Assembly (NCBI GenBank): GCA_016932075.1
Contig: JAFGDP010000056.1
Coordinates: 1 to 57,535, forward strand
Direction of reading: 5' to 3'
DNA from: Chitinispirillaceae bacterium
Lineage (GTDB): Bacteria; Fibrobacterota; Chitinivibrionia; Chitinivibrionales; Chitinispirillaceae
DNA: 57,535 nucleotides
Shown here piece by piece: positions 35,314 through 44,467 of the stretch. A program made the position numbers and the translations under genes. The first letter of the stretch is position 1; every line of letters begins with the position of its first letter. The notes under the pieces are model-generated. The model had not been told where the DNA came from, searched no databases, and saw only the letters and a list, made by a program, of their open reading frames with translations.

Positions 35314-38300
35314 TTATTGCGCTTTTTTTCGCGCAAAAAGCACATACAGTGACGGGATAACGAAGAGCGTCATCAGCGTTGAAACGACAATGCCGCCGAT
35401 GGCGGTAACGGCAAACGGCCCCTGGATGCTGTTGAGATCAAGCGCCTGCGGAAGCTGCGCCAGGATAATGGCCAGATTCATCATGAGAATAGGTTTGAAT
35501 TTGACGCCGCAGGAATAGACGACCGCGTCACGGACATTGCGGCCTTCCCGCTGCATGCGGTGCGCGTAATCGATGATGAGAATGGCATTATTCACCACCA
35601 CTCCCACGAGCATGATGAATGACATGATGGAAATCATGGACATGGTGACGCCCGAGATAAACAGGGCCCACACTATTCCCATGAGTCCGAGCGGTATCGT
35701 GATCATGATGAGAAGAGGCTGCCCAAACGACTCGATTATCGCGGCAAGCACCATATACGTGAGTATAACAGCAAGGATGAGGGTAAAAAACAGCGTCGTA
35801 AACGATTCAGCCATCATCTCCTGCTGTCCGCCGTAATGGATATCATACCCTGTTCTGAGCTGGAGCCGATCGGTCAGTTTTTTCAGTGCGGCCGCCTTGG
35901 TCCCTGCCGCGCCTTCCGCCACATTGGCCGATACCGTTACCAGACGCTGGCGGTTTTTACGCTGGATATTGGCGGCGCCGCCTTCATTCACCACCGTGTT
36001 CAAGGTTTTTATCGGAACAATGCCTTTGCGGGTGGAAATCGACACGTTTTCCACATCGTCGATGGTCCGGCGGTGTGACTCATCGTATTGCACCCGGACG
36101 GTATATTCATCATCACCGGTGCGGAAAATCGTACCATCGTTTCCCGACAGGGCGTTTCTCAGACTCATGCCCATCTGGGCGACATTGGTTCCGTACTCGT
36201 CGATACGCTGACGGTCCGGCATGAATTTGATCTCAGGCTTGGCGGATTTCCACGACCGCTGCAGGTCAACCAGTCCCGGAATGGTACGCATCATGGCGGT
36301 CACGGAATCGGACAGCCGTAATATCTCCCGCATGTCTTCACCGGTCACTTCCACCTCGATGTCGCCACCTCCCTGGGGCCCGAACATCGAACCTTCGCTG
36401 ACCACCACCTTGGCATCGGGTATCATTGCCAGCCGGGGTCTGAGGATGTTTATCACATCACTGGTCAAACGGGTTCGCTCCTTCTTGTCCTTGAGCCGGA
36501 CGATAAGCGAGCCATAATTCACCCCGGTTTCCGATCCGCTGCCGCCGAGCGATGAATAGACGCTCGACATTTCCGGAATTTCCATGCATACCTTTTCAAT
36601 CGTTTGCAGCGCGTTGTCCATGGCATGCATCGAAGAGCCTGAAGGCAATTCGACGTTGATGTACATAACCCCCTGGTCCGCCTGTGGAAAAAATTCGACG
36701 CCCAGACGCGGACCGATGAACACGAAGGTGCCTATGAACAGGACGGCGGTTATGGAAATAACGATCCATCCATGACCGACTGCCCTGCGCAATCCGGCGG
36801 TATAACGATTCTCCAGCCATCGCAGAAACAACGATACCCCGTTCTGAAACGAGGCGAACAGGCTCCTTTTTTGGTTCCCCTCCCCCTTGTCGCGCCTGCT
36901 TTTAAGAAACAACGACGCCATCATGGGCGCCAGGGTGAACGACAGGAACAACGATGCGACCGTCGCGAACACGATGGTAAGGCCCAATGCCTTGAAGAAC
37001 TGTCCGGTGATCCCCTCCATATTGGCCATGGGAATGAACACCGCGACATTGGTGAGCGCCGAAGCTGCCACCGCTATCAGCACCTCATTGGAGCCCCGGA
37101 TGCTTGCCTCGCGAATGGGCATGCCTTCATCGCGATGACGAACGATGTTTTCCAGTACGATGATCGCATTGGTCACGAGCGTTCCAACCGAAATGGCGAG
37201 TGCCATGAGCGTCATGAAATTAATGGAAAACCCCGCCCACTGCATTCCCATGAATGCCACGACAATTGACGCGGGGATGGTAAGCGCAGCGATAAGCGTC
37301 ACGCGCCAGTCGCTTAAAAACACGAACAGCATGAGGGCAGTCAAGAGCATCCCCATGAGAATATTGTCCCGCATGGTATTCACCGCATCCTTGATCATCT
37401 CGGACCGGTCCTGCGCGACCTGAATGACCGCCCCCTCAGGCAACTCCCTGTTGAGCGCTTCCATGGCTTCAAATACCTGCTCGGCGACCTTTACCGTGTT
37501 CGCCTGCGGCCCTTTTATGATCGCGAGTCCCACCGAATTGCGGTTGTTGAACCGGGCCTGCTCGCGCACCTCCTTATAGGCGTCTTCCACCTTGGCAATA
37601 GCCGAAAGCGGGATAAAAACGGTTTTATTTTCACTGCCGCGTCCTTCGCCTTTTGAAGAAACCGGCATCTGCAGGTCTGCGATTTCATCGATGCTCCTGA
37701 ACTGGCCCTGCACGCGAATGGTGTACTCCTTGCGGTCACCGCTTATGTGCCCGCCGGGAATATCGACCGTATTCGCGGCGAGAATGCCCGCGACCGTCTC
37801 AAGGCTTATTCCGAGTCCGTCAAGTTTATCTTTATTGAGGTTGACGTGGATCTCACGCTCGCGCCCGCCGGTAACCGTTATGGTGGCGACGCCGGGAATG
37901 CGCAGCAACCGTTCCTTGATCCGCTTGTCGGCGATACGACGGAGTTCCTCCGGCGATTGCGCCCCGGTGAGGGCGAGGTTCAATATCGGCATTGCATTAA
38001 CATCGAATTTTCCGATGATCGGCTTTTGCAAATCATCGGGAAGACTGAACAGGAGCGCATCGATCTTGTCTTTTACATCTATTGCCGCAAGATCCGCGTC
38101 AATACCGAGGTTGAACTCGAGGAGGATGAATCCCACACCCTCGGAACAATAGGAGGTGATACTCTTGATGCCGCTCACCGTGGCCATCTGCTCTTCGATC
38201 GGCTTGATCACCGCGGTCTCGATCTCTTCGGGACCGGCCCCGAAATATATGGTCTGTACCGTTACAAACGGAAATTCGATATTGGGGACAAGATCGAGTG

Positions 38301-38397
38301 GAAGACGCGAGTAGCCCACCAGACCGAATATCACGAGCGCACCGATTACCATGGTCATTAATACCGGCCGCTTGACACTTAAATCTGTTAAAATCAT
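35314..38397 (-). CDS. RND (HAE1-type) efflux permease
   Basis: A 1027-residue inner-membrane pump of the AcrB/MdtB/SwrC type, with the first transmembrane helix at residues ~10-30, two large periplasmic loops (~35-335 and ~555-860) and eleven further helices. It trades ions for drugs, lipids or metals and works with the adaptor and TolC genes upstream. Unusually, the two Asp residues of helix 4 used for proton relay in AcrB (407/408) are Thr409 and Asn410 here, and the helix-10 Lys is Asn (VVVNNAILIIDY). Such substitutions occur in part of the family and may mean another coupling. Last gene of the tetR-tolC-mfp-rnd operon. Confidence 0.9.
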   Translation of the reverse strand: MILTDLSVKRPVLMTMVIGALVIFGLVGYSRLPLDLVPNIEFPFVTVQTIYFGAGPEEIETAVIKPIEEQMATVSGIKSITSYCSEGVGFILLEFNLGIDADLAAIDVKDKIDALLFSLPDDLQKPIIGKFDVNAMPILNLALTGAQSPEELRRIADKRIKERLLRIPGVATITVTGGREREIHVNLNKDKLDGLGISLETVAGILAANTVDIPGGHISGDRKEYTIRVQGQFRSIDEIADLQMPVSSKGEGRGSENKTVFIPLSAIAKVEDAYKEVREQARFNNRNSVGLAIIKGPQANTVKVAEQVFEAMEALNRELPEGAVIQVAQDRSEMIKDAVNTMRDNILMGMLLTALMLFVFLSDWRVTLIAALTIPASIVVAFMGMQWAGFSINFMTLMALAISVGTLVTNAIIVLENIVRHRDEGMPIREASIRGSNEVLIAVAASALTNVAVFIPMANMEGITGQFFKALGLTIVFATVASLFLSFTLAPMMASLFLKSRRDKGEGNQKRSLFASFQNGVSLFLRWLENRYTAGLRRAVGHGWIVISITAVLFIGTFVFIGPRLGVEFFPQADQGVMYINVELPSGSSMHAMDNALQTIEKVCMEIPEMSSVYSSLGGSGSETGVNYGSLIVRLKDKKERTRLTSDVINILRPRLAMIPDAKVVVSEGSMFGPQGGGDIEVEVTGEDMREILRLSDSVTAMMRTIPGLVDLQRSWKSAKPEIKFMPDRQRIDEYGTNVAQMGMSLRNALSGNDGTIFRTGDDEYTVRVQYDESHRRTIDDVENVSISTRKGIVPIKTLNTVVNEGGAANIQRKNRQRLVTVSANVAEGAAGTKAAALKKLTDRLQLRTGYDIHYGGQQEMMAESFTTLFFTLILAVILTYMVLAAIIESFGQPLLIMITIPLGLMGIVWALFISGVTMSMISIMSFIMLVGVVVNNAILIIDYAHRMQREGRNVRDAVVYSCGVKFKPILMMNLAIILAQLPQALDLNSIQGPFAVTAIGGIVVSTLMTLFVIPSLYVLFARKKAQ

Positions 38398-38450
38398 ACA
38401 ATGCTTTCCATTTTGTGTTATGTTGGTCCCTCAGCAGCCGCCGACCGCTG

Positions 38451-39533
38451 TTATTCCACCACCTTCACCCTGGCACCGTCACTTAAAAGACTCGCGCCTG
38501 AGGAAACCACCTTCTCGCCCACCGATACTCCCTCGATAATCTCAAGCAAGTCGCCGCCGCGAATGCCTGTCGTAACTGTCCTTTTTGACGCGGCCGTTCC
38601 CTTGACCACATAAACGTATTTGCTGCTTCCTTCGGTAATGATCGTTTCCATGGGCAATGCAAGCACATTCGAGCGCGTTTCGACAATGACGTCCAGTGAG
38701 AGGTACATGCCGGGCCGCAGTTTTGCGCCCGCATTTTCAAATACCGTTTCGACCGTGAATGAATGGCTGGATTCATCCGCTGCAAGGGAAACATTTTCCA
38801 CCTTTCCCTTCACCGTATTGCCTCTGATCACCGCTATCGCGGTCTGACCCCGTGCGAAACGGCTGATGACCGCTTCGCTCACTTCCGCATCGACACGCAC
38901 CCGGCTGAGCGACGAGATTTTAACCAGTTTCGTGCCCGGTGATACCACCGTATTTACCTCCGGATATATTTCCACGATGGTGCCGGCAAAAGGGGCGTGA
39001 ATTTCTTCCGCCTTACGGGCCGCCTCGAGGTTCTCCTGCGCGGTCACGATACCTGTTTCTAAATTATCCAGCGCCTCCTGCGGCACCCCCCCCTGTTCAG
39101 CCAGCGTTTGGACCCGTTCCTTGGATTTTTTCACCGATTCAGCCGCCGCCTTTGCAATTGCAAGGGACGAGGGAGTGTACGGGTCAAGCTTCATGAGCAA
39201 CGCATCCGCGGCGACTTTCCGGCCGACCGCAACGGGGATCGACGCGACCTTTGCGGGAATGCTCGCCGTCAAAACGGTCTGGCGGTATCCTTCAACCGTG
39301 CCGCCGCATCTTTCTATGGCGGCAAGGTCTCCCGCTTCAGCGGTAATGACGGTCACCGGGATCCCCTCCCGTTTCTGGATATCGCTGATACTCTCCGAGA
39401 CCGTCTTGTCTTTTTTTGAACAACCGAAAACCACAACACATGCGATGATACCCGCAAGCAATGCTTCTCCATGAAAGACAGACCGCCTCGCAACGGTATT
39501 ATTCGTTTTTTTCCCTCGCATCCATTTATTCAT
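38451..39533 (-). CDS. RND efflux periplasmic adaptor (MFP) lipoprotein
   Basis: A 360-residue membrane-fusion protein. A basic start and hydrophobic stretch lead to the lipobox VVFGC (Cys near residue 38). It then shows the biotinyl-lipoyl half (TASIPAKVASIPVAVGRKVAADALLMKLD), an alpha-hairpin (~110-165), the second lipoyl half (IHAPFAGTIVEIYPEVNTVVSPG), a beta-barrel and the membrane-proximal domain (ALPMETIITEGSSKYVYVV). It links the RND pump to the TolC channel. It lies 53 bp before the pump gene and about 70 bp after tolC. Confidence 0.9.
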   Translation of the reverse strand: MNKWMRGKKTNNTVARRSVFHGEALLAGIIACVVVFGCSKKDKTVSESISDIQKREGIPVTVITAEAGDLAAIERCGGTVEGYRQTVLTASIPAKVASIPVAVGRKVAADALLMKLDPYTPSSLAIAKAAAESVKKSKERVQTLAEQGGVPQEALDNLETGIVTAQENLEAARKAEEIHAPFAGTIVEIYPEVNTVVSPGTKLVKISSLSRVRVDAEVSEAVISRFARGQTAIAVIRGNTVKGKVENVSLAADESSHSFTVETVFENAGAKLRPGMYLSLDVIVETRSNVLALPMETIITEGSSKYVYVVKGTAASKRTVTTGIRGGDLLEIIEGVSVGEKVVSSGASLLSDGARVKVVE

Positions 39534-39604
39534 GACATGCTCCTGAACATGAAAAGGTTACTTTGCATTTCGTTGCCGTGCAATTCGACGCGCGCACGAC
39601 GCGT

Positions 39605-41059
39605 CTAGAGCGTTCCCATCCTGGCCTTCAGATCCACCAAAGCGCCGTGAAACTGGAACAACGCGGCATTATAGCCTATCTTGGCCTTATTGGCTTCCAG
39701 CTCCGTGTTCTGAACATCCAAAAGCGTTTTCATCCCGATCTCATACGATTTCTGCGCGATCTTCAATCCTTTCTCCGCAAGGCGAACGAGATCCTGCGCA
39801 ATCGCCAACTGTTCCTTGCTGACGATCACGTCTTCGTATGATTTCCTGACTGCCAGCACAAGATTATCGACGATCAATTTTTCATTCAACACGAACATTG
39901 CGCGGTCCGCCTCTGCCTGGCGGACCTTCATCATGTTCTGAAACCCGGAAAAGAGGTTCCAGGAAAGCCCCATAAACACCTTTACATCGCTCTGCCATGT
40001 CCGGCCGCGCCGCGCTTCGGAGAGCGAATCGAATTGCGCGATTTTTCCCATCGAGGCGCCGGCGAACACCAGCGGCCGGTAATCGGTCTTGGCAAAATTG
40101 ACCGCCTGCTGCTGCAACTCCTCCGCTGATTTCAGTTGCATGATCTGGCTATTATTCGCATGCATTATTTCCAGGGCGCGTTCAAGCGTCATTTCAAATA
40201 CGGCGGGCGGGAATTCCCCGGTAATTGAAAAATTATCAGCGTCGCCCTTCAAACCGGCTCGTTCAATCAGCGCGCTGTACGCCATTCGAAGATCGCTTTC
40301 GGCTTTTTTAAGCGATATGCGCGCGTTCTCCCAGTGAAGACGCGACGACAACGTGTCGAGTTCGGCCGCTTTGCCCACGGCGAACTTCAACAGCGCAATG
40401 CGATGCGTTTCCTGTGCGATCTTTACCGCATCGCTCTGAATGTGGTTGTTTTTCTCAGCAAGGAGCGTACTGTAAAACAGTTTGGTGACGGCCGACTTCA
40501 CCTGAAGCTTCTGATCGTTCTTTTTTTGGTTGAGATTCTCCTTGTAGATCCGGGCCACCTTCAATCCTACTCCCACCTTGCCCTGCGCGTAAATAGGCTG
40601 ATTGAGCGTAAGCATCAGGCTGACCGTATTGTCCCGCAGTATCCTGCTGAAATAGGTAGGAAGCTGGTCAAGGTAATTGGCGATCAGGTAATCGTTCTGA
40701 TACGCTCCCGGATCATCGGTCGGCTGCAGGAAATCGGTCAATTTCGGCATGGAGGATCCGGACATCGTATTAAAAGTATTGAACTGCCTGAATGCGTGGT
40801 TGGCGTTCGCAGACGCGGTGAGACTGGGAAGCGCGCTGCCATACGCCTGCATGATCTGGGCATCCGCTTTCCCCAGCTCCTCTTCGACCGCCTTGATCTC
40901 TTCGGAAGTCTCGTAGGCTTTTTCCAGCAGTTGTTCGAGCGTGTACCCGCCGCCAAAGGTCATGGAGAAAAAAGAACAGAGAATGATCGCGGCTCCGGCG
41001 AGCCGAACCCTGCTGCCGGCCGGCTCCGCCTGTTTCGTTGACGTCATTAATCGGTCCAT
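39605..41059 (-). CDS. TolC-family outer-membrane efflux protein
   Basis: About 484 residues from the ATG at 41059, chosen because GAAAGGAAA precedes it and the signal peptide (LAGAAIILCSFFSMTFGG) then sits at a normal distance. The mature protein has the duplicated TolC pattern: long amphipathic helices with LEQLLEKAYETSEEIKAVEEELGKAD at the start and a repeat near residue 270. Three such chains form a channel through the outer membrane and periplasm. It follows tetR by 34 bp. The C-terminus (YNAALFQFHGALVDLKARMG) is typical. Confidence 0.88.
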   Translation of the reverse strand: MDRLMTSTKQAEPAGSRVRLAGAAIILCSFFSMTFGGGYTLEQLLEKAYETSEEIKAVEEELGKADAQIMQAYGSALPSLTASANANHAFRQFNTFNTMSGSSMPKLTDFLQPTDDPGAYQNDYLIANYLDQLPTYFSRILRDNTVSLMLTLNQPIYAQGKVGVGLKVARIYKENLNQKKNDQKLQVKSAVTKLFYSTLLAEKNNHIQSDAVKIAQETHRIALLKFAVGKAAELDTLSSRLHWENARISLKKAESDLRMAYSALIERAGLKGDADNFSITGEFPPAVFEMTLERALEIMHANNSQIMQLKSAEELQQQAVNFAKTDYRPLVFAGASMGKIAQFDSLSEARRGRTWQSDVKVFMGLSWNLFSGFQNMMKVRQAEADRAMFVLNEKLIVDNLVLAVRKSYEDVIVSKEQLAIAQDLVRLAEKGLKIAQKSYEIGMKTLLDVQNTELEANKAKIGYNAALFQFHGALVDLKARMGTL

Positions 41060-41093
41060 GGTGTCATTTCCTTTCAACAATACCTGCCGCGCC

Positions 41094-41762
41094 TCATGAG
41101 TGCGCCGCAACCTTTTCACAGGGTACCGGACAGCCGAGCCCCTGGGCGACGAACCGCAACAGCTGTTCGATCTCCTGCTTCACGTCACCCATTTTACCGC
41201 TGAGCTGCCATTGGAAAATAACGCCCCTGACCAGCGCGCTCAGGTAATGGGCGATCTGTATATCGTCGACCGGACTCCGTACTTCTCCTTGCGCACGAGC
41301 TGCCCTGATAAGCGCGATCTGTTGTTCCAGTATTTGCCTGAATTTTTCGGGCAGTTCGGAAAAAAGAAGCCGGTGTTTCTCGGAAAGCTTCTCCTTGTGG
41401 ATTTTACACATGGTCTGAAAATTGGAAACCGAAAGAAGCAGGGAAAAATTCTCGCCGAAAAAGGTGAATATCGTGGAAAGCATTACTTCAAGGTTCTGCA
41501 TGAAACTGAGGTCGGAATTTACGCGTGTCTGCAGCTGGTGACAGAGTTGCTCAAGATCCCTGATAGCAAGGCTCATGAATATCTCTTCTTTGTCCGCATA
41601 GTAGTTATACAGTGACGCTTTGGAAAAGCCGGCAGCAGCGGAAATGTCTTCAAGACGAGCCTCAAAGAAACCCTTTTCAGAGAACACCTTCCGGGCAGCA
41701 TCAAGGATAAGATTGGTTTTAGCTTCCCGGATTGCCTGTTCGCGAATGACTTTTGGGTCCAT
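41094..41762 (-). CDS. TetR/AcrR-family repressor of the efflux operon
   Basis: A 222-residue regulator. Its N-terminal HTH (residues ~15-60) reads LILDAARKVFSEKGFFEARLEDISAAAGFSKASLYNYYADKEEIF, a textbook TetR recognition domain. The C-terminal helices form a ligand pocket of unknown specificity. It is the first gene of the efflux operon, so it most likely represses its own transcript and releases it when a pump substrate is bound. The promoter just upstream carries a matching palindrome. Confidence 0.9.
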   Translation of the reverse strand: MDPKVIREQAIREAKTNLILDAARKVFSEKGFFEARLEDISAAAGFSKASLYNYYADKEEIFMSLAIRDLEQLCHQLQTRVNSDLSFMQNLEVMLSTIFTFFGENFSLLLSVSNFQTMCKIHKEKLSEKHRLLFSELPEKFRQILEQQIALIRAARAQGEVRSPVDDIQIAHYLSALVRGVIFQWQLSGKMGDVKQEIEQLLRFVAQGLGCPVPCEKVAAHS

Positions 41763-41786
41763 GAAAATACCCCTGGTTTATACAAG

Positions 41787-41828
41787 TGACTTTATGGTCA
41801 ATATACTAAATTTTAAGTCATTTTTCAA
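41787..41828 (-). promoter_or_regulatory. Efflux operon promoter with candidate TetR operator
   Basis: On the minus strand: TTGAAA (41828-41823), 17 bp, TATATT (41805-41800). The imperfect palindrome TGACCATAAAGTCA (41800-41787) begins at the -10 edge and covers the likely start of transcription. A further TGACTT half-site lies in the spacer. A repressor bound there would block the polymerase. Confidence 0.6.
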
Positions 41829-41905
41829 TGGTTTCAGCCGAAAAATGTGCAAAGCATTGCTGTTGCCCGCATGCTGAATATCATTCCTGACAGATATATA
41901 ACTCA

Positions 41906-43372
41906 CTATCGCGACAGTGATTTGGAGGTTTTCGAAACAAGCAGAAACAGGAAAAAAACAATCACTGAAACCGAAACGCCGAAGACCGAGGTATCGATCT
42001 TTTCGAAAAACTCGTAAAGACCAACGGGAAACAGAACATCGGTTCCTTTCAAATGAAGCGCAAGCAGGCCTTTATAGAGCAGCGACAGGCTGACCGCAGC
42101 AAGCATTGCCGCAAAGACGGGACGGGAAAAATCAACGGCGCGATCCCGGTAAAAGGCCCCTACGCATACCGGCAGTATCACGGCAGGGGCCCAGATATGA
42201 TAGGTAAAAAGGAGAAGCTGGATAATATCAGACCAGGTCGTGGCGATAATGACTGCCAGAATGCCGAGCGCGGCGGTGCAGATCCGGGCGGTCCTGAGAA
42301 GGGGTAGTTGCGGCGTACCGCGCCATTTGAGTTGGTGTTCGAACAGGTCTTTGACAAAAATCGCTGTTGAAGAATTCAATGCGGAATCCGCAGACGACAT
42401 CACCGCCATGAGAAGCGCTCCGATCATAAGGCCGGCGACAACGGGATTGGCAAGCTGAGTCAGCACCATGGGGAGGGCCTGCTGAGGATCAATATCAGGA
42501 AAATGGCGCCGAGCGTACAGGGCAATAAAGAATAGTATCACGGGAAACGTGAGTGCGAGAAAAAGACCTACTCCGGCAATCCCGATTTTTGTTTCTCTGA
42601 TATTCTTTCCGACACAATACCTGGTTGCATAGCCTGGGGCAAAGGTCTCACCGAGCAGAAACGCCAGAAAAGTCGTTATTAGAAAAAGCCAACCCTTCCC
42701 TCCGTGCGGATGAAAAAACCATTCGGGCAATTTTACGGTTCGTAACGAGCCTGCTCCCAATGCATCGGGAATACAGAGCGACAGTGTTACAATAAATCCG
42801 AGAAATAAAATAACGAACTGATACAAATCGGTATGGATGACCGCCTTGAGCCCGCCCGCAGTACTGTAAATGATAACCATGGAACCGCCGATGATGATGG
42901 CGGCTCTTAATACCACCGTTGCATCGGCAAATTCAGGCAGAATCGCTGAAAGCACGGTGCCGAATGCGGCCATCTGCGCGGCCACGATAAATACGGAAAA
43001 AAGGATCGACAGAATGAGCATGACAAATCTCGGTCCTTCGCCGAATCGCTGGCCGAAAAATCCGGCAACCGTGTAGAGACACGCTTCCCTGAATTGCGGA
43101 GCAACCACAAGGCCGGAAAAGATGAAGTGGAAATACCAGCCGGTCGACACCAGTACCATGAGTAATCCCCACTCATAGGTTTTGCCGATCGCGCCGATGG
43201 ACGCGCCGCCGCCGATAACGGTCGCGCCCATGGTGCAGAAAAGCATGAACCAGCGAACGGACCTGCCGGCCACCAGAAAATCGTCCGCTGTTTCGATCTC
43301 TCTAGCCTTGGAAATCCCCTTGATAAAAATGAAGATCATATACGCGATAATGATAATCCAAAGCACTACCAT
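41906..43372 (-). CDS. Sodium:solute symporter (SSF family)
   Basis: A 488-residue polytopic protein with about 13 membrane helices. Family features include the residues after helix 1 (DDFLVAGRSVRWFMLFCTMGATVIGGGASIG), the TAGGLKAVIHTDLYQ loop, and the SSADSALNSSTAIFVKDLF segment near residue 325 that shapes the sodium site. SSF members take up sugars, amino acids, vitamins or anions with sodium. The solute cannot be told from sequence. It is the last gene of the GNAT-racemase-methyltransferase-SSF run (34 bp after the methyltransferase), so its solute may be a substrate or product of those enzymes. Confidence 0.88.
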   Translation of the reverse strand: MVVLWIIIIAYMIFIFIKGISKAREIETADDFLVAGRSVRWFMLFCTMGATVIGGGASIGAIGKTYEWGLLMVLVSTGWYFHFIFSGLVVAPQFREACLYTVAGFFGQRFGEGPRFVMLILSILFSVFIVAAQMAAFGTVLSAILPEFADATVVLRAAIIIGGSMVIIYSTAGGLKAVIHTDLYQFVILFLGFIVTLSLCIPDALGAGSLRTVKLPEWFFHPHGGKGWLFLITTFLAFLLGETFAPGYATRYCVGKNIRETKIGIAGVGLFLALTFPVILFFIALYARRHFPDIDPQQALPMVLTQLANPVVAGLMIGALLMAVMSSADSALNSSTAIFVKDLFEHQLKWRGTPQLPLLRTARICTAALGILAVIIATTWSDIIQLLLFTYHIWAPAVILPVCVGAFYRDRAVDFSRPVFAAMLAAVSLSLLYKGLLALHLKGTDVLFPVGLYEFFEKIDTSVFGVSVSVIVFFLFLLVSKTSKSLSR

Positions 43373-43406
43373 GAGCTATAACGTTTCTCCTTCCGCGTAA
43401 TACTTT

Positions 43407-44432
43407 TTACGATAACGGCCGCAACCGCCAGCGTCTGGCAAGCGTTTCAAACAGCCCGCTGCAATCGAGCAATGCCAGCTGCGCCGGGGCGCCGCGCAAG
43501 GCGTCGATTTTCTCAGCATCGATATGCCACCGCGTTCCGTGCGGCCATAGCTCACGCATCCAATGACGGAACCGGGATTTCGCGTACCATCGTGAGTTGT
43601 AGTCCGCGCAGGTGGTGATAGCGCCGGATGTAATAACCTTCTCTGTTTCTGACTGGTTTCGGCGCAGAATGAACTCCCGTTCAATCACGTTTCCGTTCCG
43701 GTCAAAAACATCCACCGGTATAGTGGCGTCGGCAGCATAGGCGCGCTTGTAATAGTGGGGCCGCTGTATGAAATCCGACGACGAATAGGTGTCGGGGTCA
43801 AGCCAGCAGGGCTGTCCGCAGACATCAAGAGTCGATTCATAATTACCGAGCGCATGCGATGCAACTGCTTCCTTCTTGTATCCGCTTATAACTGCAATGC
43901 CTTTTTTTACCTCAACGTATGCGCGCATGCTTTCGAAAAGCCGCCGTGCGCCTTCAACGTCTTGCATGACGCCGACCGAGTTGCACACGCTCACGGCAAG
44001 GGGAAGGTGTTCCCCGCTATATGCTGGCACGTCAAAGGCAGAGCCGGTATCAAACGACAAGCGTTCGGGAACGAACTTCTCAAGGCCCGCGTGTCTGACT
44101 TTCTGTTTTGCGAGTTCTATCATTTCGCTCGAAAAATCAATGCCGCCGACATGGGCGAGCGATCCTCGGCCTTCCTGCGAAGAGGTCCCACGCTTCATCC
44201 GGCCACCGAAAAAGAGGTGCAGTCTTCCCGAACCGCACCCAAAATCATACATATGAACGTTCCTGCCATGGTCCCTGCACAGACACGTTATGAGCCGGTC
44301 AAGAAACGTGTGCTCGAAATCTTCATAATCCGTAACCTCAGGGTGTCCGTGAACGATATGTTCCTCATAGACCTTTGCGCAAGAATTCCAGACAGTTTTG
44401 TCGTGTTCATATCGGTGCGAGAGTTGCCGCAT
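43407..44432 (-). CDS. SAM-dependent methyltransferase, substrate unknown
   Basis: A 341-residue class I methyltransferase: motif I MYDFGCGSGRLHLFF near residue 62-76, an acidic second strand (VGGIDFSSEMIELAKQKV, ~95-112) and a motif IV-like LAVSVCNSVGVMQDV (~146). After about residue 200 there is a beta-rich extension (YYKRAYAADATIPVDVFDRNGNVI). Glycine-N-methyltransferase-type and some natural-product enzymes have a comparable size. It sits 34 bp after the PLP racemase-like gene and 34 bp before the symporter, so a nitrogen-containing small molecule is a reasonable guess, not shown. Confidence 0.75.
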   Translation of the reverse strand: MRQLSHRYEHDKTVWNSCAKVYEEHIVHGHPEVTDYEDFEHTFLDRLITCLCRDHGRNVHMYDFGCGSGRLHLFFGGRMKRGTSSQEGRGSLAHVGGIDFSSEMIELAKQKVRHAGLEKFVPERLSFDTGSAFDVPAYSGEHLPLAVSVCNSVGVMQDVEGARRLFESMRAYVEVKKGIAVISGYKKEAVASHALGNYESTLDVCGQPCWLDPDTYSSSDFIQRPHYYKRAYAADATIPVDVFDRNGNVIEREFILRRNQSETEKVITSGAITTCADYNSRWYAKSRFRHWMRELWPHGTRWHIDAEKIDALRGAPAQLALLDCSGLFETLARRWRLRPLS

Positions 44433-44467
44433 GGAGATCCTTTCCTTTGTATGAATGGCACGGGTGG

